A model generated the notes under the pieces. The model was given only the letters and a program-made list of their open reading frames with translations, did no database searches and was not told the DNA's origin. The translations under genes and the position numbers were made by a program. Positions 8,831-20,500 of a DNA stretch of 53,058 nucleotides are shown here, one piece after another (positions within the stretch are counted from its first letter, which is position 1; each line of letters starts with the position of its first letter). The DNA is from Erythrobacter sp. (GTDB taxonomy: Bacteria; Pseudomonadota; Alphaproteobacteria; Sphingomonadales; Sphingomonadaceae): NCBI GenBank assembly GCA_024642335.1, contig JAHEBH010000015.1, forward strand, positions 1 through 53,058, read 5' to 3'.

Positions 8831-9883
8831 ATGCCCCTGCTCGAAGTCAACGACCTGACCACCTATTTCCATACACGGGACGGCGTGGTGCGTGCCGTCG
8901 AGGGCGTGAGCTTTTCGCTCGAACGCGGGGAGACGCTTGGCATTGTCGGCGAATCCGGCTCGGGCAAGTCGGTAACCTGCTATTCATTGATGCGCCTGAT
9001 TCCCGAACCGCCGGGACGGATCGAGCGCGGCACGGCCATGTTTGAAGGTCATGATCTGCTGCAGATGTCGCAGAAGGAACTGCGCAAGGTTCGCGGAAAC
9101 GGAATTGGAATGATTTTCCAGGACCCGATGACGTCGCTCAATCCCTATCTGCGGATATCGACCCAGCTGATCGAGGCGCTGCAGACGCACCGCGACATCG
9201 ACAAGAAGGCCGCGCTGCACAAGGCGATCGAGGCGCTGGAGGAAGTCGGCATTCCGGGCGCCAGCAAGCGCGTCTTCAGCTATCCGCACGAATTTTCCGG
9301 CGGCATGCGTCAGCGCGTGATGATTGCCATGGCGCTGATCACCGAACCCGCCCTGTTGATCGCTGACGAGCCCACCACCGCGCTCGACGTGACGGTGCAG
9401 GCCCAGATCATGGATATCATCAAGCAGCGCCAGAACGACCTTGGCACGGCGGTGATACTGGTGACGCATGACCTTGGCGTGGTCGCCGGATCCTGTGACA
9501 AGGTGCTGGTCATGTACGGTGGGCGCGAGATGGAAAGTGGGTCGGTAGAGCAGATTTTCTACCGCCCGCGCCACCCCTATACGCGGAGCCTGCAGAAAAC
9601 GATTCCTTCGCTGCAAACGAAAGGTCAGGAGCTCTACACCATCCCCGGCCTGCCGCCGGACGTATCCAAGCCGATCCATGGCTGTGCCTTTTTCCCGCGC
9701 TGCCCCTACCCCAAGACGGACAAGGCGGAAGGTGCCAGTCCCGAGCTGGAGGAAATCGAGCCCGGCCATTGCTGGTCCGCCTGTGGGTTCTGCGATTCCA
9801 GCACGCCGATCGAAAGCGTGCTGGCCAAGGCTGGCGAGGTCGCGGAAGATGGTGTGCCCGCAAGCGCAGGTGAACCGGCATGA
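8831..9883 (+). CDS. oppD: oligopeptide ABC transporter ATP-binding protein, OppD type
   Basis: A 350-residue ABC ATPase with Walker [10 protein letters not shown]-loop [10 protein letters not shown], signature FSGGMRQRV, Walker [14 protein letters not shown] and the switch histidine in VTHDLGVV. The C-terminal extension has [11 protein letters not shown] and later GHCWSAC, four cysteines in the arrangement of the oligopeptide/dipeptide ATPase C-terminal domain. ATG 8831 is chosen because [12 protein letters not shown] is the normal family N-terminus; the frame is open 12 codons further upstream. The gene overlaps oppF by an ATGA. Confidence 0.94.
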   Translation: MPLLEVNDLTTYFHTRDGVVRAVEGVSFSLERGETLGIVGESGSGKSVTCYSLMRLIPEPPGRIERGTAMFEGHDLLQMSQKELRKVRGNGIGMIFQDPMTSLNPYLRISTQLIEALQTHRDIDKKAALHKAIEALEEVGIPGASKRVFSYPHEFSGGMRQRVMIAMALITEPALLIADEPTTALDVTVQAQIMDIIKQRQNDLGTAVILVTHDLGVVAGSCDKVLVMYGGREMESGSVEQIFYRPRHPYTRSLQKTIPSLQTKGQELYTIPGLPPDVSKPIHGCAFFPRCPYPKTDKAEGASPELEEIEPGHCWSACGFCDSSTPIESVLAKAGEVAEDGVPASAGEPA

Positions 9884-10905
9884 GCGCGACCACCGGCAAC
9901 CCGCAGGAAGACTTCCTCGTGCTCGACGATGTGAAGACACATTTCGATATGGGGACGACGCTGTTCACGCGCGAAAGCAAGGGTGTGGTGAAGGCGGTCG
10001 ATGGCGTCACCCTGACGATCCAAAAGGGCGAGATCCTGGGGCTTGTAGGTGAATCGGGCTGCGGCAAGTCAACCCTCAGCCGCACGATCATGCAGCTGCT
10101 GCGCCCGACCTCGGGACATATCTGGCTCAAGGGCCGCGAGCTGAGCGCTATTTCCGACAAGGACATCCGCAGCGAGCGGATCAACTTCCAGATGATCTTC
10201 CAGGATCCCTATGCCTCGCTCAATCCGCGAATGACCGTGCTCGATACGCTCGGTGAAGCGGTGAGGACGCGCCATCCGGAACTCAAGGGCGATGCGTTGC
10301 GCGCGCGGGTGGCCGAGCTGCTGCGCACGGTCGGCATGAATCCGTTCCAGATGAAGCGCTATCCGCACGAATTTTCCGGCGGCCAGCGTCAGCGCGTGGC
10401 CATCGCCCGCGCGCTTGCTCCCGAACCCGAATTGATCATCGCGGACGAGCCCGTCTCCGCGCTAGACGTGTCGATCCAGTCGCAAATCCTCAACCTTCTC
10501 AAGCGGCTGACCCGCGAGCTGGGGCTGACCATGATCTTTATCTCGCATGACCTTTCGGTGGTGCGCTACATCTCGGACCGGATCGCGGTGATGTATCTCG
10601 GCAAGATTGTCGAGTTGGGCGATGCCGAAACCATCGTAGATCACCCGCTGCATATCTATACAAAGGCGCTGATGAGCGCGATCCCGGAGCCGGACCCGAA
10701 CTTGGAGCGCAATCGCCACCGCATCGTGCTGGAAGGTGATCCACCTTCCCCCATGGAGCCGCCCGAAGGTTGCAAGTTCTGGCCTCGAAGCCCTGCAGGA
10801 CACGATGAGCGCATGCGAAGGGAAGAGCCCCCGTTCGAGGAAATCAGCCCTGGGCACTGGGTATCAAATTGTCCCTTTTGTGTCGCAGACAACGGCGCAT
10901 CCTGA
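9880..10905 (+). CDS. oppF: oligopeptide ABC transporter ATP-binding protein, OppF type
   Basis: A 341-residue ABC ATPase: Walker A GESGCGKST, Q-loop FQDPYASLNP, signature FSGGQRQRV, Walker B LIIADEPVSALDV, switch histidine in ISHDLSVV. It pairs with OppD to drive the permeases. The C-terminal extension is unusual: where the family normally has a GC..RCP cysteine pair, this protein has GCKFWPRSP, so the second cysteine is a serine; it still ends in a CPFC. The start overlaps the oppD stop (ATGA). It is the last gene of the operon; a 130-bp inverted-repeat element follows about 100 bp downstream. Confidence 0.94.
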   Translation: MSATTGNPQEDFLVLDDVKTHFDMGTTLFTRESKGVVKAVDGVTLTIQKGEILGLVGESGCGKSTLSRTIMQLLRPTSGHIWLKGRELSAISDKDIRSERINFQMIFQDPYASLNPRMTVLDTLGEAVRTRHPELKGDALRARVAELLRTVGMNPFQMKRYPHEFSGGQRQRVAIARALAPEPELIIADEPVSALDVSIQSQILNLLKRLTRELGLTMIFISHDLSVVRYISDRIAVMYLGKIVELGDAETIVDHPLHIYTKALMSAIPEPDPNLERNRHRIVLEGDPPSPMEPPEGCKFWPRSPAGHDERMRREEPPFEEISPGHWVSNCPFCVADNGAS

Positions 10906-11003
10906 TGCCCGAACCGGAAGCATGTACCACCAGCGCTGCTGATGGCTGGGCCTAGGTCTGGGTCTGTGTCTGGGGCGGCCTTATTACACATCAACAAGAT
11001 GGA
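10906..11003. other. oppF 3' flank with short CT/G-rich tandem repeat
   Basis: The first part of the gap between oppF and the marR gene. It contains a low-complexity run of TCTGGG-like units at about 10954-10975 and nothing that looks coding. Confidence 0.3.
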
Positions 11004-11133
11004 CTAGAGCGCTTTCCGATCTTTCCGGGTCGCCTTGCTTGTCCGGGCAACCAGCCCGGTCTGCGCAAGGCTCCTTGCCGAACGGCTTCCTGGCGCAATC
11101 ACGGCGACCCGGAAAGATCGGAAAGCGCTCTAG
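11004..11133. repeat. 130-bp inverted-repeat element with perfect 31-bp arms
   Basis: The arms 11004-11034 and 11103-11133 are perfect reverse complements over 31 bp; the outer ends read CTAGAGCGCTTTCCGATC and its complement. The 68-bp centre contains two smaller hairpins: CCGGGC (11043-11048) with GCCCGG (11054-11059), and GCAAG (11065-11069) with CTTGC (11074-11078). The transcript could fold into a long stem with a branched head. The right arm includes the TAG stop of the convergent marR gene (11130-11132). It may act as a bidirectional terminator for oppF and marR, or be a non-autonomous palindromic mobile repeat. I see no second copy in the window. Confidence 0.8.
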
Positions 11134-11609
11134 CGGACGCCGAAGTTTCCGCTATCGATCGAATCGCTGTCGATATCGCCGACCCGCGCACGAACGCGGT
11201 CGAGCAATTCGCGGAACTGCTCCACTTCTGGCGTGCTCAATCCTTCAAACACACGCTTTTCCATTTCCAGCGCCAACGGCATGATTTCGCCATGCATGGC
11301 TTTGCCATCCGCGGTGAGTTCGAGGTGGTGCGAACGGCCATCCTGCTCGTTTGGCGTGCGCGCGGCAAGGCCGCGTTCTTCCAATACCTTGCAGGCGCGA
11401 TTGACCGCGACCTTGTCCATCAAGGTGCGCTGGGTCAGGTCCCTCTGGGTGAGCGTTCCAGCATCACCAAGAACGGCCATGACGCGCCATTCGGGCACGC
11501 TGAGACCGAAGCGTGTGCGGTACTCCTGCGCTATCCGTCCGCTCACCGCATTGGAGGTGATGGACAGGACATAGGGCAGAAACCTGGCGAGTGGTGTTGT
11601 AGGTTGCAT
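11130..11609 (-). CDS. MarR-family transcriptional regulator
   Basis: A 159-residue winged-helix repressor-type protein. Residues about 30-110 fit the MarR fold: SVPEWRVMAVLGDAGTLTQR, then the recognition helix region TLMDKVAVNRACKVLEERGL, then the wing NEQDGRSHHLELTADGK. The flanking helices would form the dimer interface. ATG 11609 is preceded by AAGGTAG; a TTG two codons upstream is less likely. It lies 47 bp downstream of the mtnP gene on the same strand. Ligand and target are not visible. The stop codon lies inside the right arm of the 130-bp inverted repeat. Confidence 0.9.
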   Translation of the reverse strand: MQPTTPLARFLPYVLSITSNAVSGRIAQEYRTRFGLSVPEWRVMAVLGDAGTLTQRDLTQRTLMDKVAVNRACKVLEERGLAARTPNEQDGRSHHLELTADGKAMHGEIMPLALEMEKRVFEGLSTPEVEQFRELLDRVRARVGDIDSDSIDSGNFGVR

Positions 11610-11656
11610 AGGCAACTACCTTGTTCGAATGAATGAAATTTTGCAAGCGGATCGGG

Positions 11657-12532
11657 TTACCCCAGCTTGTGAAATATGCGACCGGCAACAGCATCGAGGC
11701 GGGCAACCGCCCGGCTGTCCCAATGATCAGACGCCGTGATGATTGAAGAGTCAAGGACCGTATCGATCGGGCTGGGCTTGCGCTTGGCCGGCAAAACCTC
11801 CGCCAGCTGTCGCAGGCTTTCGCGGGCCGTTTCCGCATTGGTGCGCATGACCGCGAGAATATCGCTGACGTCCACATCGGCCTGATCGTCCCGCCAGCAA
11901 TCGTAATCGGTCACCATGCCGAGCAAGGCATAGGGCAGCTCGGCTTCGCGGGCGAGGCGCGCCTCGGGCATGGCCGTCATGCCGATGACATGCGCGCCCC
12001 ACTGGCGAAAGAGATGGCTTTCCGCGCGGGTCGAAAATTGCGGCCCTTCGATCGCGACATAGGTCCCCGCGGCGTGGACCTTGGCACCCGCCTTCCTTGC
12101 TGCCTTGGCGACCAGTTCCGACATTCGAGGGCAAACGGGATCGGCCAAGGGCACATGGGCAACGAGCCCGCTTTCGAAGAAGCTGCGCTCCCTGCCATGC
12201 GTCCTGTCGATCAACTGGTCGACCACCACGAATTCGCCCGGCGCCATGTCCTCCCGCAAGGAGCCAATGGCGGAAACGGCAAGGATATCGGTAACCCCGC
12301 AACGTTTGAGCACGTCGATGTTGGCACGATAGTTCACATGGCCTGGCGACAATGCGTGGCCTGCGCCGTGCCGGGGGATGAAGGTAAAGCGTACCTTTCC
12401 GATCTTTCCCATAATGACCGGGCCGGACGGCTCGCCAAAGGCACTTTCAACAGGAATTTCCTGCACCTCTTCCAGTGCCCCCGGTTCATAAAGGCCGGAA
12501 CCGCCAATCACGCCAATGTGCCATTCGGACAT
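11657..12532 (-). CDS. mtnP: S-methyl-5'-thioadenosine phosphorylase
   Basis: A 291-residue purine-nucleoside-phosphorylase-family enzyme that converts methylthioadenosine plus phosphate to adenine and methylthioribose-1-phosphate, for polyamine and methionine salvage. Supporting motifs are the N-terminal VIGGSGLYEPGAL, the phosphate-binding PRHGAGHALSPGHVNYRANI, the SAIGSLREDMAPGEFVVVDQ block, and the substrate-site segment EGPQFSTRAESHLFRQWG. The ATG at 12532 has GAGGAGG seven bases upstream; a TTG two codons earlier sits too close to that site. The stop of the upstream dehydrogenase gene lies 24 bp away, so the two are probably co-transcribed. Confidence 0.93.
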   Translation of the reverse strand: MSEWHIGVIGGSGLYEPGALEEVQEIPVESAFGEPSGPVIMGKIGKVRFTFIPRHGAGHALSPGHVNYRANIDVLKRCGVTDILAVSAIGSLREDMAPGEFVVVDQLIDRTHGRERSFFESGLVAHVPLADPVCPRMSELVAKAARKAGAKVHAAGTYVAIEGPQFSTRAESHLFRQWGAHVIGMTAMPEARLAREAELPYALLGMVTDYDCWRDDQADVDVSDILAVMRTNAETARESLRQLAEVLPAKRKPSPIDTVLDSSIITASDHWDSRAVARLDAVAGRIFHKLG

Positions 12533-12555
12533 GCCCAATCCTCCTCAACAAGCCG

Positions 12556-13338
12556 TCAGCGAGGCGGCATACGGATGGCACCGTCCAGCCGCACCGTCTC
12601 GCCGTTGAAATAGCCATTCTCGACCATTGTCATTACCAGATTGGCATATTCCTCCGGCTTGCCCAGCCGCTTGGGGAAAGGCACCGCTGCCGCCAGCACA
12701 TCCTGCACGTTTTGCGGCAGGCCCGCGAGCAATGGCGTGTTGAAGATGCCCGGCAGGATGGTGTTGATACGAATGCCCTCGCTCATGAAATCGCGCGCGA
12801 TCGGCAGCGTCATGCCCACCACGCCGCCCTTGGATGCGGAATAGGCGACCTGCCCGATCTGGCCGTCCACGGCTGCCACGCTGGCGGTGCAGACCATGGC
12901 GCCGCGCTCGCCATCTTCCAGCCCGTCGAGCGTCATCATCCCTGCTGCGGACTTGGCCACGCACTGGAATGTGCCCACCAGATTGACCTTGAGCGTCTTG
13001 GCAAAAAGCTCCACCGGCATATGGCTGACGGCACCGCTCTCCTTGTCGCGGCGAACCGTTTTGCCGATAGTGCCGATCCCCGCACAGCAGACCAGCACGC
13101 GTTCCTGGCCATGCGCTGCACGCGCGGCGGCAAAGCCTGCATCCACCGAAGCCTCGTCCGACACATCGACCTTGCAGAAGGTTCCGCCGATGTCGGCAGC
13201 TACTTGCAGCCCTCGCTCTTCATTGAGATCGAACAGCGCAACCTTTGAGCCCTTGGCCGCGAGCGCGCGGGCACTGGCTTCTCCCAGCCCCGACGCCCCA
13301 CCCGTTACAACGGCGGAAATGGATTGATCTACTCTCAT
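12556..13338 (-). CDS. short-chain dehydrogenase/reductase, 3-hydroxyacyl-CoA dehydrogenase-like
   Basis: A 260-residue NAD(P)-dependent Rossmann-fold oxidoreductase. The cofactor motif TGGASGLG is at residues 12-19, the acidic FDLN that suggests NAD preference follows the second strand, the usual NNAG is replaced by CCAGIG, and the catalytic serine, tyrosine and lysine lie in TASVAAVDGQIGQVAYSASKGG. Overall it resembles the HSD17B10/type II 3-hydroxyacyl-CoA dehydrogenase subgroup, with the long insertion before the serine (LDGLEDGERGAMV). A role in fatty-acid or branched-chain degradation is inferred. A GGGGAGA lies upstream of the ATG. Divergent from the large receptor gene. Confidence 0.88.
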   Translation of the reverse strand: MRVDQSISAVVTGGASGLGEASARALAAKGSKVALFDLNEERGLQVAADIGGTFCKVDVSDEASVDAGFAAARAAHGQERVLVCCAGIGTIGKTVRRDKESGAVSHMPVELFAKTLKVNLVGTFQCVAKSAAGMMTLDGLEDGERGAMVCTASVAAVDGQIGQVAYSASKGGVVGMTLPIARDFMSEGIRINTILPGIFNTPLLAGLPQNVQDVLAAAVPFPKRLGKPEEYANLVMTMVENGYFNGETVRLDGAIRMPPR

Positions 13339-13644
13339 GAACCGGACTCTCCCCTTTTGTGGCGCATTGCCACAACATTACGTGAATGCTCCTACCCCCC
13401 CTCCGCAAAGGGTCAAGAAGCTGCCTGTAAGGAACCGGATTCATTATGTGGTGAATGTGCAACAGAACTGAAGCAATTCCCGAAAGAAGTATAATTGGAA
13501 TTGAAACTAGTTCGGGGTTCAAGCACGTCAGCACATAACGTCGTGCTATCTCTGCGAAGACCGCTCTGCAGGGAATATAGAAGCGGTCTGAGCAGAAGAA
13601 CAATTCACATGGCCGGATACGGTCAAAAAGTGAGGTACAAGCCT
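13339..13644. promoter_or_regulatory. divergent region, dehydrogenase / large receptor
   Basis: About 300 bp separate the two divergent genes and should hold both promoters. The part at 13440-13520 is notably AT-rich (CAATTCCCGAAAGAAG and following). I see no palindrome strong enough to call an operator. An upstream in-frame ATG of the receptor at 13609 lies within it. Confidence 0.35.
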
Positions 13645-16600
13645 GTGAAACTAAGATCCGCTCTGAAGGGTGCAACCGCCCCAATCGCTCTTTCCGTCGT
13701 GCTGGCAGCCAATCCTGTGCTGGCGCAGGATGCGGAAGACGTCATGATCACCGATGCCGATGAAGAGGAAACGTCCCCCGTTTCCGCCGATGGCAGTTCG
13801 GGCACGACCATCTTCGTCACCGGTTCGCGCATTCGCCGCGACGAGTTTACTGCACCCGCCCCGCTGACGGTCATCGATCCGACGACTGCGGCGCGTCAGG
13901 GCCTTAACAGCACGGCTGACATGATCCAGGGCTCGCCGATCGCATCGGGTTCAAGCCAGATCACCGATTCGATCTCGGCCAACTTTTTGACCAACGGCGG
14001 CACCGGTTCGCAGACGATTTCGCTGCGCGGCCTGGGTGCAGAGCGTACGCTGGTCCTGCTCAACGGCCGCCGCGCCGGCCCTGCCGGTACACGCGGCGGT
14101 GTGTCCTCCTTCGACCTTAACGTGCTGCCGCAATCCATCGTGGCGCAGGTCGATCTGCTGAAGGACGGTGCATCCTCGATCTACGGTTCCGACGCTGTTG
14201 CCGGTGTGGTCAACCTGATCACCAAGCGAGACACTGACGGCATCGAATTCGACTTCTTCGGCTCGGTTCCGTTCGAGACGGGCGGCGAACAATGGTCTGC
14301 TGCTGCGACTTGGGGCAAGACCTTCGATCGCGGCCACATCATGATTTCGGGAAGTTACCAGCGCCGCAACGAGCTGGCCCGCGGCGATCGTGATTATATC
14401 GGCTGCCCGCAGCTCTATGGCTTCACCGACGAAAACTTCCAGACCCGGGCCGACCTGATTGACCCACGCACTGGTGACACCGCTTGTACAAGCGAGGACG
14501 GATCGACCTGGGGTCACGTGTGGACCTATGACTACAGCTATTATTATGGCGTTCCGAGCAATTTGCCCGAGCAATCGCCCGGCAACCAGACCGGCGACGG
14601 CGACGTTTACCTGATCCAGTATGACTATGATGGGTCGCTGGCCAAATATCTGGATCCCATCCCGCCGGCGACCCAGACAGGTCAGTTCTATGCACCTCCT
14701 GGCTGGTACATCACCGGCATCGATCCGCTGACGGAATCGCTGCAGAACCAGTACCATCCGCGTCGTGATTTCGACACGGTGATTCCGCAAACCGATCTCT
14801 ACACGGTCTATCTCGACGCAGCCTATGAGCTGACCGACTTTGCCGAATTCTATGTCGAAGGCCTGTACAACAAGCGCAAGAACTATGTGAATGCGTCCGC
14901 GCAAGTCTACATGTTTGGCTTTGGTGAATCCTATTTCGGTGTCGAAGACGGTATATCCAATTTTCAATTCTGTGGCGATGCGGACTGCACCTTCACTTAC
15001 AGCTACCCGGTCGGAACTGACGTAGACGCAGCGGAGGGAATGCCCGTTGATCCCCTGGCCGTTGGCTGGGGCGGCCTCGTTGTCCCCAGCCCGACCGGCT
15101 TCAGCGATTTCGTCGATAGCTCGGTCGAGGTCGACTATTACCGCGCCGTAGCAGGCTTCCGCGGGGATATCACCTCCAGCTGGTCCTATGACATCTATGG
15201 CCAGTATTCGAAGTCCGAAGGCACATATCGCAACCAGACACCGCTCAACGACGCGCTGGATTATGGCACCTTCCGGACCGAGTCCTGCGTCGGTCAGACG
15301 GTCAGCCCGGGCACACAACTCGAACGGCCTTGTGTCGACATCGACTGGTACAGCCCGCGCATCATGTATGGTGACTATAACCAGGCCGAAGCCGACTTCC
15401 TGTTCGGCTGGGACGAGGGCCAGACCGACTACACCCAGAAGTACCTCGAAGCCATCGTGACCGGCGATCTGATCGACCTGCCGTGGAGCGGCCCTGTCGG
15501 GCTTGCCGTGGGTGCCACGATCCGTGAGGACGAGATCAACGACGTGCCGGGATATCTGAGGCAGAATGATCTTGGCTTCAGCCTCGGCAGTGCCGGTATC
15601 ACCGCCGGTAAGTCGGTGACCAAGGAGGCATTCGGCGAAATCAACATCCCGCTGCTTGAAGACCTTCCCATGATCCAGTCGCTGAGCTTCACCGGCGCCG
15701 CCCGCGTCACCAATGTGAAAGCGACGCGTGCATCTGACAGCTTCGCCTTCGCCGACAATGGCAACTGGACGTACAAACTTGGGTTGGACTGGGAAGTGAC
15801 CGACTTCCTCCGCCTGCGCAGCACCTACGGCACGTCCTATCGTGCCCCGGCACTGTTCGAGCAGTTCCTGGCCGATCAGGTCGGTTCGCTGCGCAGCTGG
15901 CGTGATCCATGCGCCAACCTCAGCGCCAACCTTGCCAATGGTGACATCACCCAGCAGCGTTATGACAACTGCGTGGCCGATGGCATCGGGCTGAATCTGA
16001 CAAGTTCGGGTATCCAGCCGGCAACCGTCACAGGTGGCGGTATCGGCGTACTCTCGCCTGAAACCTCGAAGGCATTCACCGTTTCGGGCGTGCTGACGCC
16101 GAACCTGTCATTCCTGCCGAACACCGACATCAGCATCGCTGTCGATTACTTCGAGATCGAGGTGAACGGTGAGATTGCACAGCTCAACCCGACCGGGATC
16201 GTCTACGGTTGCTACGATTCGGAATTCTTCCCGAACGAGCCGCTGTGCGCCCAGTTCGACCGTGTGCGTGACCTCGATCCGAGCGATCCGTTCTGGAATG
16301 CCGGTGTTCCGGAAAACGTTGCCGTGATCCGCAACAGCTTCCTCAACATCAACAGCCAGAAGAACAGCGGCATCGACGTGACGACCCGTATCGTCCACGA
16401 TTTCCCCGGTGACGCTACGTTGACGTTCCAGTCGCTGATGACCTGGCAGACCAAGGACGAGGTTGCGCTGTTTGAAGGCAACTTTGAAGACAACAACGGC
16501 CTTGCCGGCCAGCCGAAGTGGGTGGGTGACTTCAACCTCTCGCTCGACACCGGTCCGTGGAATGTCTTTTACGGCCTTGATGTGATCGGCGGAACGGACA

Positions 16601-16899
16601 ATACCGAATACTTCCTCGAGCGTTCCGGCGCGCTGTGCCAGGACTTCACGACCTATGCCACGCCGGTTTGCGCCAAGCTGGATATTGGCGCGAAGTTCTA
16701 CCACAGCCTTGCCGTCACCCGGGAGATCAACGACAACTTCCTCCTGACGGTCGGCATGACGAACCTTACCGATGCCAAGCCGCCGCGCGTGACCGACGTA
16801 TCGGGTAGCGGCGTGGACCAGCTCGGCCAGGGCGTGATCTACTCGCAGTATGACCTGCGCGGTCGCCGTGCCTTCGTGAGCCTCAACGTCAAGTACTGA
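13645..16899 (+). CDS. large TonB-dependent outer-membrane receptor
   Basis: A receptor of about 1084 residues, among the longer of its family. Starting at GTG 13645, which has GAGGT eight bases upstream, the N-terminus is a clean signal peptide ending NPVLAQ. An ATG at 13609 would add 12 residues and is the main alternative. A TonB-box-like TIFVTGSRIRR follows, then the plug (ISLRGLGAERTLVLLNGRRAG, KDGASSIYGSDAVAGVVN) and a long barrel ending RRAFVSLNVKY. The plug sequence belongs to the sphingomonad/xanthomonad receptors often tied to plant or polymer nutrients; the ligand is unknown. A strong terminator follows directly. Confidence 0.93.
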   Translation: MKLRSALKGATAPIALSVVLAANPVLAQDAEDVMITDADEEETSPVSADGSSGTTIFVTGSRIRRDEFTAPAPLTVIDPTTAARQGLNSTADMIQGSPIASGSSQITDSISANFLTNGGTGSQTISLRGLGAERTLVLLNGRRAGPAGTRGGVSSFDLNVLPQSIVAQVDLLKDGASSIYGSDAVAGVVNLITKRDTDGIEFDFFGSVPFETGGEQWSAAATWGKTFDRGHIMISGSYQRRNELARGDRDYIGCPQLYGFTDENFQTRADLIDPRTGDTACTSEDGSTWGHVWTYDYSYYYGVPSNLPEQSPGNQTGDGDVYLIQYDYDGSLAKYLDPIPPATQTGQFYAPPGWYITGIDPLTESLQNQYHPRRDFDTVIPQTDLYTVYLDAAYELTDFAEFYVEGLYNKRKNYVNASAQVYMFGFGESYFGVEDGISNFQFCGDADCTFTYSYPVGTDVDAAEGMPVDPLAVGWGGLVVPSPTGFSDFVDSSVEVDYYRAVAGFRGDITSSWSYDIYGQYSKSEGTYRNQTPLNDALDYGTFRTESCVGQTVSPGTQLERPCVDIDWYSPRIMYGDYNQAEADFLFGWDEGQTDYTQKYLEAIVTGDLIDLPWSGPVGLAVGATIREDEINDVPGYLRQNDLGFSLGSAGITAGKSVTKEAFGEINIPLLEDLPMIQSLSFTGAARVTNVKATRASDSFAFADNGNWTYKLGLDWEVTDFLRLRSTYGTSYRAPALFEQFLADQVGSLRSWRDPCANLSANLANGDITQQRYDNCVADGIGLNLTSSGIQPATVTGGGIGVLSPETSKAFTVSGVLTPNLSFLPNTDISIAVDYFEIEVNGEIAQLNPTGIVYGCYDSEFFPNEPLCAQFDRVRDLDPSDPFWNAGVPENVAVIRNSFLNINSQKNSGIDVTTRIVHDFPGDATLTFQSLMTWQTKDEVALFEGNFEDNNGLAGQPKWVGDFNLSLDTGPWNVFYGLDVIGGTDNTEYFLERSGALCQDFTTYATPVCAKLDIGAKFYHSLAVTREINDNFLLTVGMTNLTDAKPPRVTDVSGSGVDQLGQGVIYSQYDLRGRRAFVSLNVKY

Positions 16900-16927
16900 T
16901 CTTCTTCGATCGGTTCCGAAACTTGCG

Positions 16928-16962
16928 GGGCGGCGGGTGACAAACCCGCCGCCCTTCGTTTA
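16928..16962 (+). terminator. Rho-independent terminator after the large receptor
   Basis: An 11-bp perfect GC-rich stem (16928-16938 with 16944-16954) closes a GACAA loop and is followed by TTCGTTT. It begins 29 bp after the receptor stop codon and separates it from the sulfotransferase-like gene. Confidence 0.85.
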
Positions 16963-17000
16963 TCTCCAGACCATCACACAAGAAATTTCAGGGACACCCT

Positions 17001-17792
17001 ATGACCCGCGTCCGCCTGCAGCCCGATACGCTCGATGAAGAGAACCGGAAGTTCAGCCATGAAAGGCTGCCGCGCCCGCTGTTCCTCAATTCCGTGCCCA
17101 AATCGGGGTCGCACCTGCTCAAGAACATCATGCGGATGTTCGTGCCGGTGGAGGATCACTTCAAGGACCAGTTCATCCAGTGGGGGAACCTGCAGCAATA
17201 CAAGCATGCCTTTCGCGCCGAAACGCGGATGCTTAGCTGGGGGCACCTGCTTTTCTCCGATGCCAGCGCGGTCGAAGCAGCACCGGCGCGCAAGATCGTG
17301 CTCGTGCGTGACCCTTTCACCTGGGTGCTCGCCCGCGCCCGCTTCTTCCTGTCGGATGAATTCGGTGACAATTCGGTGCTGGTCAAGAATGGCGAGCTGA
17401 CCGTGGATTCGCTGATCAACCTCATGATCTTCGGCATCCAGGGCAAGGCCATGAGCATGCGCGAGCTCTTTACCTACAACGCAGTGGCATGGGCGGGCAG
17501 AGACTGCACGACGCTGCGCTATGAAGACCTGCTGAAGGCGGTCAAGACCCTCGGCAGCGCTGAATCGGATGCCTATTTCATGCAGGTCTTCGATGCGGCG
17601 GGCCTGTCGAAGGTTCCCGATGACTGGCAGGAACGCGTACGGATCGGTTCCGACCGCAAGCAATCCGGCACTGCGCGCGAGAACCTGCACACGATGGACG
17701 AAATCCGCATTCCCGATGATCTGACCGATGAACAGAAGGCGCTGGTCGAATTCAGCGCGCCGGGCCTGCGCAGGATTTTGGGCTACGAATGA
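17001..17792 (+). CDS. sulfotransferase-like protein
   Basis: A 263-residue protein with the two sulfotransferase signatures: a P-loop-like 5'-phosphosulfate-binding segment NSVPKSGSHLLKN (residues 30-42) and a 3'-phosphate-binding segment KIVLVRDPFTWVLARARFF (about 96-114). Such enzymes move sulfate from PAPS to a carbohydrate, lipid or small molecule. Sulfated carotenoids and glycolipids are known in marine sphingomonads, but the acceptor cannot be read here. There is no signal peptide. Its promoter must lie in the 40 bp after the preceding terminator, or it is reached by read-through. A strong terminator follows. Confidence 0.75.
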   Translation: MTRVRLQPDTLDEENRKFSHERLPRPLFLNSVPKSGSHLLKNIMRMFVPVEDHFKDQFIQWGNLQQYKHAFRAETRMLSWGHLLFSDASAVEAAPARKIVLVRDPFTWVLARARFFLSDEFGDNSVLVKNGELTVDSLINLMIFGIQGKAMSMRELFTYNAVAWAGRDCTTLRYEDLLKAVKTLGSAESDAYFMQVFDAAGLSKVPDDWQERVRIGSDRKQSGTARENLHTMDEIRIPDDLTDEQKALVEFSAPGLRRILGYE

Positions 17793-17798
17793 CGCAAG

Positions 17799-17829
17799 AA
17801 GGGCCGGGGCATTACTCCCGGCCCTTTTT
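17799..17829. terminator. bidirectional terminator between sulfotransferase and clpB
   Basis: A 10-bp perfect stem (17799-17808 with 17817-17826) is followed on the plus strand by a run of T. It lies 6 bp after the sulfotransferase stop and 5 bp before the clpB stop on the other strand, so it can serve both convergent transcripts; the minus-strand tail is less T-rich. Confidence 0.85.
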
Positions 17830-17831
17830 CC

Positions 17832-20411
<2,580 letters not shown>

Positions 20412-20500
20412 AGATGTCCCTCAAATCCTTTCCCCGCAGAGATAGTGTGACAAAATCGCAACACAACCCCCTCAGATAAACTCCGGTGTATTAGCCACCT

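Noticed and set aside
11004-11133. Insertion sequence or integron attachment site
   Set aside because: There is no transposase or integrase gene, and no flanking target duplication that I could see; a short non-autonomous repeat or terminator fits better.
13951-15318. 455-codon minus-strand open frame inside the large receptor gene
   Set aside because: Antisense to a clearly recognisable receptor; the translated sequence has no recognisable domain.
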